Assembly (NCBI RefSeq): GCF_000423885.1 | Contig: NZ_AUIV01000001.1 | Coordinates: 140,297 to 204,296, forward strand | Length of the DNA stretch: 64,000 nt | Source: Thermomonas fusca DSM 15424 | GTDB taxonomy: Bacteria > Pseudomonadota > Gammaproteobacteria > Xanthomonadales > Xanthomonadaceae | Direction of reading: 5' to 3' | Part shown: positions 16,466 through 26,854 of the stretch, in pieces | Layout: every line of letters begins with the position of its first letter | How positions within the stretch are numbered: the stretch's first letter is position 1 | Notes under the pieces: generated by a model | Database searches by the model: none | Seen by the model: only the letters and a program-made list of their open reading frames with translations | Told to the model about the DNA's origin: nothing | Program-made: the position numbers and the translations under genes

Positions 16466-16993
16466 TCAGCGTCCTTCCATGAGGTCCTGCGCCTGCCGCT
16501 CGTCGTCGCGCCACTGCGAGAACGGACGCGAGGCCAGCGCAAGATTGTAGTAGCGCGCGGCATGGGTGGCTTCGACGCCGGCCCAGTCGGGCCGGGCGAA
16601 GGTTTCGTCCTCGCCCGCCAGTTCGATCTCGGCCACCACCAGCCCGGTGTTGTCGCCGAGAAATTCGTCGACCTCCCACAGGTGGCCGGCGTGTTCGACG
16701 TAATGGCGGTTCTTCTCGACCAGCCCGCCCACGCAAAGCTCGAGCAGCGCGCGGGCCTCCACCACCGGCACCGGGTATTCGAACTCCTGCCGGGTCGTGC
16801 CCAACTCGCGCGACTTGATGTTGAGGAAGGCGGCGTCGCCTTCGATGCGCACCCGCACCGAGGCGCGCATCGCGCCGGAATCCACCAGCGCCAGGTCGTT
16901 GAGGTAGCCCTGCGCCATCGGCACCACCTTGTGCGCCGCCGCGCGCCAGGCGTCGCTGCGGGGCAGGAACTTGCGCTCGATTTCGATGCCCAT
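16466..16993 (-). CDS. CYTH-domain protein (inorganic triphosphatase-like)
   Basis: A 175-residue single CYTH domain. The defining E-x-E-x-K motif is at the very start (GIEIERKFLP). The tunnel-lining charged pairs follow: SVRVRIEGDAAFLNIKS, RQEFEYPVP, VEKNRHYVEH and VVAEIEL. The fold binds triphosphates with metal, and bacterial members of this size are mostly triphosphatases; an adenylate cyclase role is less likely. It lies two bases after the rlmD stop and touches nagZ, so it belongs to the same operon, with no obvious functional link. Confidence 0.9.
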   Translation of the reverse strand: MGIEIERKFLPRSDAWRAAAHKVVPMAQGYLNDLALVDSGAMRASVRVRIEGDAAFLNIKSRELGTTRQEFEYPVPVVEARALLELCVGGLVEKNRHYVEHAGHLWEVDEFLGDNTGLVVAEIELAGEDETFARPDWAGVEATHAARYYNLALASRPFSQWRDDERQAQDLMEGR

Positions 16994-16995
16994 GC

Positions 16996-18372
16996 TCAGT
17001 TCTTCTTCGGCGGAACGAACACCGCAATGGATTCCACGTGCGCGGTATGCGGGAACATGTCCATCACCCCCGCCTCGCGCAGCGTCCAGCCGGCCTCGTT
17101 GACCAGCCAACCGGCGTCGCGCGCCAGCGAGCCGGGGTGGCAGCTGACGTAGACGATCTTTTTCAGGCCCTTCAGCGGCAGCTGCTTGAGCACCTCGATC
17201 GCGCCGGCGCGGGCCGGGTCCAGCAGCAGCTTGTCGAAACCCTGCTTCAGCCACGGCTGCCCCGCCAGGTCCTGGGCCAGGTCGGCGGCAAAGAACCGCA
17301 CGTTGCCCATGCCGTTGTGCTCGGCATTCAGGCGCGCCCGCGCCACCAGCCCCGCATCGCCCTCCACCCCGATCACCGCACCGTCGCCGGACGCACGCGC
17401 CAGCGGCAGGGTGAAGTTGCCCAGCCCGCAGAACAGGTCCAGCACGCGCTCGCCCGGCTGCACGTCCAGCAGGTCCAGCGCGCGGGCGATCATCGCCTCG
17501 TTCAATTTGGCATTGACCTGGATGAAGTCGAGCGGGCGGAACAGCAGCTCCACGTCCCACTGCGGCAGCCGGAACGAGAGCTGCGGCGCCTCGCCGCCGA
17601 GCGGATGCACGGAATCGTTGCCGCCGGGCTGCAGGAAGATGGTGAAGCCCTGCGCCTGCCCGAACGCCGCCAGCTTGTCCTTGTCCGCATCCGACAGCGG
17701 CTGCAGGTGGCGGAACACCAGCGCGATGGCGGCATCGCCGGCAATGAATTCGATCTGCGGGATGTCGCGGCGCGCGTCCATTCCGTCCACCAGCGCAGCC
17801 AGCGCGTCCAGCTTGAAGCCCAGCTGCGGGATGACGGTATGGCATTCGCGCAGGTCAGCAACGAAACGCGGATCGGTTTCGCGGAAACCCACCAGCGTCT
17901 TGTCCTTCTTTTCCACCCGCCGCACCGACAGCCGGCCCTTGCGCCGATAGCCCCAGGCCTCGCCGCGCAACGGCGGCAGCACCGACGCAGGCGCCACGTG
18001 GCCGATGCGCTGCAGGTTGTCCAGCAACACCTGCTGTTTGGCTTCGATCTGCCGGTCTTCGGACAGGTGCTGCAACACGCAGCCGGCGCAGACGCCGAAA
18101 TGCGGGCAGCGCGGGATGACCCGGTCCGGCGAGGCGATGAGCACCTCCAGCGTCTTCGCCTCGTCGAAGTGCTTGGAGCGTGCGGTCTGCTGCACGCTGA
18201 CGGTTTCGCCCGGCAGCGCGCCGGCCACGAACACGGCCTTGCCAGCCTGCGCCTGGTCTTCGGGCCAGCGGGCGACGCCGCGGCCGTCGTGGCCGAGCTT
18301 TTGAATTTCAACGGTCTTGGGAGTCTGGTCGAGGCGGGCCACGGGGCAGGAGGACAGTGGATAGCCGGTCAT
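16996..18372 (-). CDS. rlmD: 23S rRNA (uracil-1939-C5)-methyltransferase RlmD
   Basis: A 458-residue SAM-dependent RNA methyltransferase. It has an N-terminal TRAM domain (about 15-75), then an iron-sulfur cluster site with CPHFGVCAGC plus a later cysteine in RECHTV. The methyltransferase core shows DFIQVNAKLNEAM, LDLFCGLGNFTLPLA (SAM site), LLLDPARAG and the catalytic cysteine in VYVSCHPGSLARD. The start ATG at 18372 keeps the family length; the frame upstream is only a shadow of liuB. It is the first gene of the rlmD-CYTH-nagZ-hpt-thioinosine phosphorylase operon and is divergent from liuB, with 87 bases between them. Confidence 0.96.
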   Translation of the reverse strand: MTGYPLSSCPVARLDQTPKTVEIQKLGHDGRGVARWPEDQAQAGKAVFVAGALPGETVSVQQTARSKHFDEAKTLEVLIASPDRVIPRCPHFGVCAGCVLQHLSEDRQIEAKQQVLLDNLQRIGHVAPASVLPPLRGEAWGYRRKGRLSVRRVEKKDKTLVGFRETDPRFVADLRECHTVIPQLGFKLDALAALVDGMDARRDIPQIEFIAGDAAIALVFRHLQPLSDADKDKLAAFGQAQGFTIFLQPGGNDSVHPLGGEAPQLSFRLPQWDVELLFRPLDFIQVNAKLNEAMIARALDLLDVQPGERVLDLFCGLGNFTLPLARASGDGAVIGVEGDAGLVARARLNAEHNGMGNVRFFAADLAQDLAGQPWLKQGFDKLLLDPARAGAIEVLKQLPLKGLKKIVYVSCHPGSLARDAGWLVNEAGWTLREAGVMDMFPHTAHVESIAVFVPPKKN

Positions 18373-18459
18373 TGTCGCAGACTGCAGCGGCGCGCCCATG
18401 CGAGGGGGGCCAGCGCAGGCAGTATCCTTGGCGTTTTGCCGCCGCACCGGACCTACTGC

Positions 18460-20070
18460 ATGCCCGCGCTGACCTCGCAACTCGATCCCCGCTCGCAGGA
18501 CTTCCTCGACAACGCCGCCTTCCACCGCGAACTGGTGGCCGAACTCGACCGCCGGCTGGCGCGCGCGGCCGACGGCGGCGGCGAGAAGGCGCGGACGAAG
18601 CACACGGCGCGCGGCAAGCTGCTGCCGCGCGAGCGCATCGACGCCCTGCTCGACCCGGGCTCGCCGTTCCTGGAAATCGCGCCGCTGGCCGCCGAGGGCA
18701 TGTACGACGACGCCGCGCCGGCCGCCGGGATGGTTTGCGGCATCGGCCGGGTGATGGGCCAGGAAGTGGTGATCGTCGCCAACGACGCCACCGTCAAGGG
18801 CGGCACCTACTTCCCGATGACGGTGAAGAAGCACCTGCGCGCGCAGGAAGTGGCGCGCGAGAACCGCCTGCCCTGCGTCTACCTGGTCGACTCCGGCGGC
18901 GCCTTCCTGCCGCTGCAGGACGAGGTGTTCCCGGACAAGGAGCATTTCGGGCGGATCTTCTACAACCAGGCGCGGCTCTCCGCCGAGAACATCCCGCAGA
19001 TCGCCGTGGTGATGGGCAGCTGCACCGCCGGCGGCGCCTACGTGCCGGCGATGTGCGACGAGTCGGTGATCGTGAAGGAACAGGGCACGATCTTCCTCGG
19101 CGGCCCGCCGCTGGTGAAGGCGGCCACCGGCGAGGTGGTGGATGCCGAAACGCTGGGCGGCGCCGACGTGCACACCAGCATTTCCGGCGTGGCCGATCAT
19201 TTCGCCGAGGACGACAGTCACGCGCTGGAGATCGCGCGCGGAATCGTGGCTTCGCTCAACCGCAAGAAAGTGCTGCCGGTGGCGGCGCAGCCCGTGCGTG
19301 AGCCGCTGTATGCGGCGGAAGAGCTGTACGGCATCGTGCCGAAGGACGCGCGCCGGCCGTTCGACATCCGCGAGGTGATCGCGCGCATCGTCGACGGCAG
19401 CGAGTTCCAGGAATTCAAGGCGCGCTACGGCAAGACCTTGGTGACCGGCTTCGCCCACCTGCACGGTTACCCGGTCGGGATCGTCGCCAACAACGGCATC
19501 CTGTTCGCCGAGTCCGCGCTGAAGGGCGCGCACTTCATCGAGCTGTGCAACCAGCGCGGCATCCCGCTGGTGTTCTTGCAGAACATCACCGGCTTCATGG
19601 TCGGCAAGAAGTACGAGCAGGCCGGCATCGCGAAGGACGGCGCCAAGATGGTGACCGCGGTGGCCTGCAGCCACGTGCCCAAGTTCACCGTGGTGATCGG
19701 CGGCAGCTTCGGCGCCGGCAACTACGCGATGTGCGGCCGTGCCTACGGCGCGCGCTTCCTGTGGATGTGGCCGAACGCGCGCATTTCGGTGATGGGCGGC
19801 GAGCAGGCGGCGTCGGTGCTGGCCACGGTCAAGCGCGACGGCATCGAGGCCAAGGGCGGCATCTGGACGCCGGGAGAGGAAGACGCATTCAAGGCGCCAA
19901 TCCGCGACCAGTACGAAACCCAGGGCAACCCGTACTACGCCACCGCGCGGCTGTGGGACGACGGCATCATCGACCCCGCCGACACCCGCCGGGTGCTGGG
20001 GCTGGGGCTGTCGGCCTCGCTCAATGCGCCGATCGAGGAGCGCACCCGCTTCGGCGTGTTCCGCATGTAG
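18460..20070 (+). CDS. liuB: methylcrotonyl-CoA carboxylase carboxyltransferase (beta) subunit
   Basis: A 536-residue biotin-dependent carboxyltransferase. In leucine breakdown it moves carboxyl from biotin to 3-methylcrotonyl-CoA. Family signs are the opening LDPRSQDFLDNAAFHRELV, VKGGTYFPMTVKKHLRAQE, LVDSGGAFLPLQDEVFPDKE, the oxyanion segments SCTAGGAYVPAM and GGSFGAGNYAMCGRAY, and the acyl-CoA region FLQNITGFMVGKKYE. The full-length match and these blocks favour MCC-beta over propionyl-CoA carboxylase. The partner alpha subunit is not adjacent but at 24862, with unrelated genes between. Confidence 0.93.
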   Translation: MPALTSQLDPRSQDFLDNAAFHRELVAELDRRLARAADGGGEKARTKHTARGKLLPRERIDALLDPGSPFLEIAPLAAEGMYDDAAPAAGMVCGIGRVMGQEVVIVANDATVKGGTYFPMTVKKHLRAQEVARENRLPCVYLVDSGGAFLPLQDEVFPDKEHFGRIFYNQARLSAENIPQIAVVMGSCTAGGAYVPAMCDESVIVKEQGTIFLGGPPLVKAATGEVVDAETLGGADVHTSISGVADHFAEDDSHALEIARGIVASLNRKKVLPVAAQPVREPLYAAEELYGIVPKDARRPFDIREVIARIVDGSEFQEFKARYGKTLVTGFAHLHGYPVGIVANNGILFAESALKGAHFIELCNQRGIPLVFLQNITGFMVGKKYEQAGIAKDGAKMVTAVACSHVPKFTVVIGGSFGAGNYAMCGRAYGARFLWMWPNARISVMGGEQAASVLATVKRDGIEAKGGIWTPGEEDAFKAPIRDQYETQGNPYYATARLWDDGIIDPADTRRVLGLGLSASLNAPIEERTRFGVFRM

Positions 20071-20187
20071 CCGGTGCTGTGACTTCCATCGCATTCAATG
20101 GGTTGCAGCAGCAACCTGTCCTGTTCAGCAAAGAAGTCGTCGCAAATCGGTGGTAGCCTCGGATCTTCTTCCCGAGGAGATTCGTGC

Positions 20188-20694
20188 ATGGCCATCTGGA
20201 AAGACCCCGCACCGGCTGCCAAGGCCAGCGAGCCCGCCCGCTTCGAACTGGGCACACCCGAGCCGCAGGCACCCGCCGAGCACATTCCGGCGCCGGCAGC
20301 GCCCGCTCCGATCCGCGCGGTGGAAACCGCGGCGCGGGAGTCGGTGATCGCCGCCGACCTGACCATCGAGGGCAAGATCGAAGGCGCCGGCCACGTCCGC
20401 ATCGCCGGCAAGTTCAAGGGCGACATCAAGGTGCAGGGCAACCTGACCATCGACCAGGGCGCCAAGGTGTCCGGCGGCGTGTCGGCCAACAAGGTCACCC
20501 TGGCCGGCGAGCTGGACGGCAACATCACCAGCGCCCAGCAGGTGGACGTGCTGCCCAGCGGCGCGATCAACGGCGACCTCAAGGCCGGCAGCCTGACCGT
20601 GGCCGCCGGCAGCCGCATCCGCGGCCATGTCGAATGCGGCTGGGGCAAGGACGACAAGCCGGCGGCGAAGACGGAGAGCGGCAGCGCCGCATGA
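20188..20694 (+). CDS. bactofilin (polymer-forming cytoskeletal protein)
   Basis: A 168-residue bactofilin. A Pro/Ala-rich N-terminal tail (1-50) leads into the right-handed beta-helix core, built of short repeats such as SVIAADLTIEGKIEGAGHV, AGKFKGDIKVQGNLTI and LAGELDGNITSAQQVDVL with glycines at the turns. A Lys/Ala-rich tail ends it. Bactofilins polymerise on the inner face of the membrane and position cell-wall or stalk machinery. GAGGAG lies nine bases before the ATG at 20188; the frame is open further upstream but has no ribosome site. The stop overlaps the next gene (ATGA). Confidence 0.93.
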   Translation: MAIWKDPAPAAKASEPARFELGTPEPQAPAEHIPAPAAPAPIRAVETAARESVIAADLTIEGKIEGAGHVRIAGKFKGDIKVQGNLTIDQGAKVSGGVSANKVTLAGELDGNITSAQQVDVLPSGAINGDLKAGSLTVAAGSRIRGHVECGWGKDDKPAAKTESGSAA

Positions 20695-21047
20695 GCGCGG
20701 CGCGCCCCGGCGTGGCGGGCGCCACCCGCACCTGCCCGCACTGCAAGGCGACCATCCTGGAAAGCTCGGCGGTCTGCCCGGCCTGTCGCGGCCACCTGCG
20801 CTTCGACGCCCCTGCCACCGACGCGGCGCAGCGCTTCGTGCCGCTGAAGGTGGAAGGCACCCTCAACGCGCCCGACGACGGCGCGTTCGAGTACACCATG
20901 GTGGTGGTGATCCGCAACGAACGCGGCGAGGAAGTCGGCCGCCAGGTGGTCGGCGTAGGCGCAGTGTTCCCGGGCGAAGCGCGCAGTTTCAGCGTGGCGG
21001 TGGAAGCGGTGCCGGCATCGCCGGGCAAGCGCCGGGTGAAGCATTAG
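20691..21047 (+). CDS. zinc-ribbon protein coupled to bactofilin
   Basis: A 118-residue protein. The N-terminal third has two CxxC knuckles (C15, C18, C29, C32 in TCPHCKATI and VCPACRGHL), a zinc ribbon. The rest (about 45-115) looks like a small beta-sandwich, with FEYTMVVVIRNERGEEVGRQ and VFPGEARSFSVAVEAVPA resembling an Ig-like or FxLYD-type domain. I do not know a function. The four-base overlap with the bactofilin gene means the two are made together, so it may help anchor or regulate the filament. Confidence 0.8.
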   Translation: MSAARPGVAGATRTCPHCKATILESSAVCPACRGHLRFDAPATDAAQRFVPLKVEGTLNAPDDGAFEYTMVVVIRNERGEEVGRQVVGVGAVFPGEARSFSVAVEAVPASPGKRRVKH

Positions 21048-21209
21048 CCATACCGGTTTGCGCAGCAGCGGTTCCTGCCAGCCTGCATTCCGTCTTCACA
21101 CTCCCTGTTCTAAGATCCGGGTCGCCGCCCTTGCGTGCGGTTCCACGGTTCGGGTACGCGTCGATGGCGCGGCCCGGATCGCCACTTTCCACACCCAGGA
21201 GTCTGTTTG

Positions 21210-21569
21210 ATGAACGCCAAAATTTTTGTTGCCCTGGTGGCGGCCACGCTGGCGCTGACCGCCTGCAAGAACGAAACCGCCACCGCCCAGAACGAGGCCG
21301 CTGAAGCCAGCGCCGCCGCCGAGCAGGCCGCGGATGCCACCGCGAACGCGGCGGCGCAGGCTACCGACGCCGCCGCGGCTGCGACCGGCGAGGCGGTCGG
21401 CGAGGTCGGCGCCAACGTCGAGCAGGCCGCCGATGCGGCCAAGCAGGCCAGTGCCGAAGCCGCAGCCACTGCCGCGAACGCCACCGCGGACGCCGCGCAG
21501 TCGGCAGCGGACGCCGCCAATGAAGTGGCGCAGAAGGCCGAGAACGCGGCCGACGAAGCCAAGAAGTAA
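21210..21569 (+). CDS. Ala-rich helical lipoprotein (paralog 3)
   Basis: A 119-residue lipoprotein with the same layout as the genes at 12762 and 13269: signal ending LTAC with lipid Cys at 19, Lys at +2. The mature part is Ala-rich but has almost no proline. Its AEQAADATANAAAQATDAA and NVEQAADAAKQASAEAAAT periods fit a long amphipathic helix, ending AENAADEAKK, very like paralog 1. An Lpp-like or peptidoglycan-associated coiled coil is possible but unproven. The ATG at 21210 is chosen for CAGGAG and for giving the signal peptide; the open frame from 21135 is longer but unsupported. A terminator follows directly. Confidence 0.8.
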   Translation: MNAKIFVALVAATLALTACKNETATAQNEAAEASAAAEQAADATANAAAQATDAAAAATGEAVGEVGANVEQAADAAKQASAEAAATAANATADAAQSAADAANEVAQKAENAADEAKK

Positions 21570-21596
21570 CCGCCGGCGCGGTTGCTGCATCACCAC

Positions 21597-21622
21597 AAGG
21601 CCCGCACATGCGGGCCTTGTTT
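21597..21622 (+). terminator. Rho-independent terminator
   Basis: A perfect 10-base stem, AAGGCCCGCA (21597-21606) with TGCGGGCCTT (21609-21618), a two-base gap at the tip and a short T-rich tail. It separates the third lipoprotein gene from the convergent feo operon. Confidence 0.85.
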
Positions 21623-21641
21623 CATCCGGGCGCCAAGACCG

Positions 21642-21875
21642 CTAGCCGCAGCCGTTGCAGCCGCCGCAGTCCTTGCCGCCGCTCTGCCCCGGCGGCGCGA
21701 TCTTCCTCGCCAGCGCGCGCAGCCAGGCCGGCCGGGCCTCGCCCAGCAACGGCAGGGCGATGGCGATGCGCAGGCGCCTCGTGGCGTTCGGAAACTGCTT
21801 GCGCATCACCACCACCACGCTGGCCAGCACCGCCAGCGCGATGACGAGATATTGCGCGAGCAATCCCGCGGTCAT
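21642..21875 (-). CDS. FeoB-associated small Cys-rich membrane protein
   Basis: A 77-residue protein with one N-terminal membrane segment (LAQYLVIALAVLASVVVVM), a basic juxtamembrane stretch and a C-terminal cysteine cluster, CGGCNGCG. Small proteins of this design are encoded after feoB in many bacteria and take the place of FeoC; the cysteines could bind iron or an Fe-S cluster. Its ATG overlaps the feoB stop by four bases. Function is inferred from position and design. Confidence 0.85.
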   Translation of the reverse strand: MTAGLLAQYLVIALAVLASVVVVMRKQFPNATRRLRIAIALPLLGEARPAWLRALARKIAPPGQSGGKDCGGCNGCG

Positions 21876-23728
21876 CCGCCCGCCCCAAACGCCAGCGCGA
21901 TCCGATAGGTCGCGAACGACGCCAGATAGGCCAGCGCGAACAGATAGCCCGCGGCGAACGCGGTCTGCTTCCACGAATGGGTTTCGCGCTTGATCGTAGC
22001 GAGGGTGGAAATGCACTGCGGTGCGTAGATGAACCACACCAGCAGCGACAGCGCGGTGGCCAGCGACCACTGGCTCTGGATGATGGGGGTCAGCGCCTGG
22101 ATCGTCGCGTCTTCGCTGGTCGCCGACAGCGCATAAACCGTGGCCAGCGACGACACCACCACCTCGCGCGCGGCCATGCCCGGGATCAACGCGATGCAGA
22201 TCTGCCAGTTGAAGCCGATCGGCGCGAACACCACGGTCATCCAGTGGCCGATGCGCCCGGCGAAGCTGTAGTCGATCGCCGGCGCGGTGGCATCGACCGG
22301 CGCGCCGGGGAAGGACAGCAGGAACCACAGCAGGATGGTCAGCGCAAGGATGATCCCGCCCACCCGCTTGAGGAAGATCATCGCCCGCTCCCACAGCCCG
22401 ATGGACAGGTCGCGCAGGTGAGGGATGCGGTAGGACGGCAGTTCCAGCAGCAGCGGATGCTCGCTCTTGTCGCGCCGCCACAGCTTCATCGTCCACGCCA
22501 CCGCCAGCGCGCTGAGGATGCCGGCCGCGTACAGGCCGAATAGCACCAGCCCCTGCTGGTTGAACCAGCCCACGTCCTTCGCCGGCACGAACGCACCGAT
22601 CAACAGCGCATACACCGGCAGCCGCGCCGAACAGGTCATCAGCGGCGCGACCAGGATGGTGGCGATGCGGTCGCGCGGGTCCTGGATGGAGCGCGTCGAC
22701 ATGATCCCCGGCACCGCGCAGGCGAAGCTGGACAGCAGCGGGATGAAGCTGCGCCCGGACAGGCCCGCGGCCGCCATCATCCGGTCCAGCAGGAAGGCGG
22801 CGCGCGGCAGGTAGCCGGACTCCTCCAGCGCCAGGATGAAGGCGAACAGCACCATGATCTGCGGCAGGAACACGATCACCCCGCCCAGCCCGGCGATCAC
22901 GCCATCCACCAGCAGGCTGCGCAGCGGGCCGTCCGGCAGGGTGCCGCCCACCAGCCCGCCGAACCAGCCGGTGGCGGCTTCGATAGCGTCCATCATCGGC
23001 GTGGCCCAGGCGTACACCGCCTGGAAGATCAGGAACATCACCACGCCCAGCGCCAGCAGCCCGAACACCGGATGCAGCAGCCAGCGGTCCAGCGCGTCGT
23101 CGATGGCGGCGGTGCGGCGCGGCATGGTCACCGCCAGCGCCAGCAGCCGGCGCACTTCTTCGTGCAGGGCCTCGTCGGCCACCGGCTCGCGCGATTCAGG
23201 CAGGGCGGGCAGCGGGCCTTCCAGACGATCCAGCAGCGCGCGCGCGCCGTCGCGGCGCACCGCCACCGTTTCCACCACCGGCAGTCCCAGTTCGCGCTGC
23301 AGCACGTCCACGTCGATGGCGATGCCGCGCCGGCGCGCGGCGTCGATCATGTTCAGCGCCACGATCACCGGCCGTCCCAGCGCGCGCAGTTCCAGCGCGA
23401 AACGCAGGTGCAGGCGCAAGTTGGTGGCATCGACCACGCAGACCAGCAGGTCGGGCGCGGCCTCGCCCGGATAGAAGCCGCGGATCAGATCGCGGGTGAC
23501 CGCCTCGTCCAGGCTGGCGGCATTGAGGCTGTAGGCGCCGGGCAGATCCAGCACCGCGTAGCTGCGGCCCGACGGCGACAGCAACCGCCCTTCCTTGCGC
23601 TCGACGGTGACGCCGGCGTAGTTCGCCACCTTCTGGCGGCTGCCGGTCAACAGGTTGAACAGCGCGGTCTTGCCGCAGTTGGGGTTGCCCACCAAGGCAA
23701 TGCGCGGCAGCGCGGCGGCCTCGCTCAT
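21872..23728 (-). CDS. feoB: ferrous iron transporter FeoB
   Basis: FeoB is the inner-membrane Fe(II) importer with an N-terminal GTPase. The 618 residues are a little shorter than E. coli FeoB (773) because the C-terminal extension is absent. G-protein motifs are present: GNPNCGKT (14-21), VTVERKEG, DLPGAY and NMID (near 122). The membrane part has two gate repeats, including SSFACAVPGIMSTR with the conserved cysteine, and LMTCSARLPVY, plus the later IPGMAAREVVVSSLA. Its start overlaps the feoA stop, and the downstream small gene overlaps its own stop, so all three are coupled. Confidence 0.96.
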   Translation of the reverse strand: MSEAAALPRIALVGNPNCGKTALFNLLTGSRQKVANYAGVTVERKEGRLLSPSGRSYAVLDLPGAYSLNAASLDEAVTRDLIRGFYPGEAAPDLLVCVVDATNLRLHLRFALELRALGRPVIVALNMIDAARRRGIAIDVDVLQRELGLPVVETVAVRRDGARALLDRLEGPLPALPESREPVADEALHEEVRRLLALAVTMPRRTAAIDDALDRWLLHPVFGLLALGVVMFLIFQAVYAWATPMMDAIEAATGWFGGLVGGTLPDGPLRSLLVDGVIAGLGGVIVFLPQIMVLFAFILALEESGYLPRAAFLLDRMMAAAGLSGRSFIPLLSSFACAVPGIMSTRSIQDPRDRIATILVAPLMTCSARLPVYALLIGAFVPAKDVGWFNQQGLVLFGLYAAGILSALAVAWTMKLWRRDKSEHPLLLELPSYRIPHLRDLSIGLWERAMIFLKRVGGIILALTILLWFLLSFPGAPVDATAPAIDYSFAGRIGHWMTVVFAPIGFNWQICIALIPGMAAREVVVSSLATVYALSATSEDATIQALTPIIQSQWSLATALSLLVWFIYAPQCISTLATIKRETHSWKQTAFAAGYLFALAYLASFATYRIALAFGAGG

Positions 23729-23973
23729 GCCGCACTGTCGCTGGCGCGCAGCCGCACCCGCGCGGCCTCGGCGCGGCGCAGGGCGAAGCGGGTGAAACCC
23801 ACCTGCACCAGCAGCGGCTCGGCACCCAGCGGCCCGGCCGCGACCACCACGACGTCTTCGCCGGCAACGAAGCCCAGCTCGCGCAGGCGGCGCGCTACCG
23901 GGTCGCTGGGCATCTGTTCCTCGACGGCATCGACGACTGCCGGCCTGCGCTTGGGAAGTTCGGTCAATCGCAT
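23725..23973 (-). CDS. feoA: ferrous iron transport protein FeoA
   Basis: An 82-residue SH3-like protein that supports FeoB. Typical blocks are LTELPKRRPAVVD, VARRLRELGFVAGEDVVVVA and ALRRAEAARVRL. It is first in the feo operon, and a Fur-box-like site lies about 25-40 bases before its ATG, which fits iron-dependent repression. Confidence 0.92.
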   Translation of the reverse strand: MRLTELPKRRPAVVDAVEEQMPSDPVARRLRELGFVAGEDVVVVAAGPLGAEPLLVQVGFTRFALRRAEAARVRLRASDSAA

Positions 23974-23996
23974 GTAAACCGCACCACAGGAACAAA

Positions 23997-24017
23997 TGGG
24001 AATTGTTCTCAATTCTA
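23997..24017 (-). promoter_or_regulatory. Fur-box-like operator next to the feoA -10 element
   Basis: On the minus strand TGAGAAC-A-ATTCCCA (23997-24011) matches the 7-1-7 Fur consensus TGAGAAT-n-ATTCTCA at 12 of 14 arm positions. TAGAAT, a likely -10 hexamer, lies directly upstream (24012-24017). Bound Fur would block RNA polymerase. The -35 is not convincing. Confidence 0.7.
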
Positions 24018-24076
24018 GCATTCCCACGCTCCCGCTATCATGTGTTGGATCAAATTCCGGAGCGATCGATCCGCCC

Positions 24077-24861
24077 ATGAGCCAAGCCCTGCAACTTGAC
24101 CGCGACGGCGCCGTCGCCCGCCTGCGGATGACCCGCGCGCAGGTGCACAACGCCTTCGACGCCGGCCTGATCGCCGGGCTGACCACCGCGCTGGCCGGGC
24201 TGGCCGACGATCCCGCGGTGCGGGTGGTGGTGCTGGAAGCCGAGGGCCCCTCGTTCTCGGCCGGCGCCGACCTCAACTGGATGCGCGGCATGGCCGCCGC
24301 CAGCGAGGCCGGGAATCGCGACGACAGCCTCGCCCTCGCCCGCCTGATGCGCACCCTGGACGAACTGCCGAAGCCGACCATCGCCGCCGTGCAGGGATCC
24401 GCCTTTGGCGGCGGCGTGGGGCTGGTGGCCTGCTGCGACATCGCCATCGGCGCGGCCGGGGCGAAGTTCGGCCTGACCGAAAGCAAGCTCGGCCTGCTGC
24501 CGGCGGTGATCTCGCCCTACGTCATCAGCGCCATCGGCCCGCGCCAGGCGCGCCGCTGGTTCGCCAGCGCCGAGATCTTCGACGCCGCCGAAGCGCTGCG
24601 CATCGGCCTGCTGCACCAGGTCGTCGACGCCGACGCGCTGGGCGCGGCCGTGCAGCGCCAGATCGACCTGCTGCTGAAGGCCGGGCCGGTGGCCTCCGCC
24701 TCCGCCAAACAGCTGGTGCGCGCCGTCTGCGCTCACACAGACGGCGCGAAACACGACGCAGACAACGCCGCCCTGATCGCCCGCCTGCGGGTCTCGCCCG
24801 AGGGCCAGGAAGGCCTGTCGGCCTTCCTCGACAAACGCAAGCCGAACTGGATCCAAGCCTG

Positions 24862-24862
<1 letters not shown>
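24077..24862 (+). CDS. liuC: enoyl-CoA hydratase, probable 3-methylglutaconyl-CoA hydratase
   Basis: A 261-residue crotonase-fold enzyme. The oxyanion hole is formed by FSAGADLNWM and the AFGGGVGLVACCDIAIG block, with the catalytic glutamate in FGLTESKLGLLPAVISPYV. The fold alone does not give the substrate. Its place directly before the biotin-carboxylase subunit and HMG-CoA lyase points to hydration of 3-methylglutaconyl-CoA in leucine breakdown. The start at 24077 is chosen over an upstream in-frame ATG at 23996, which lies in the feo promoter. Its stop overlaps the next start by one base (TGATG). Confidence 0.9.
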
Positions 24863-26853
<1,991 letters not shown>

Positions 26854-26854
26854 C

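Noticed and set aside
15578..17152. 524-codon plus-strand frame opposite nagZ and the CYTH gene
   Set aside because: Shadow frame typical of GC-rich DNA; the opposite-strand genes have full motifs and operon spacing.
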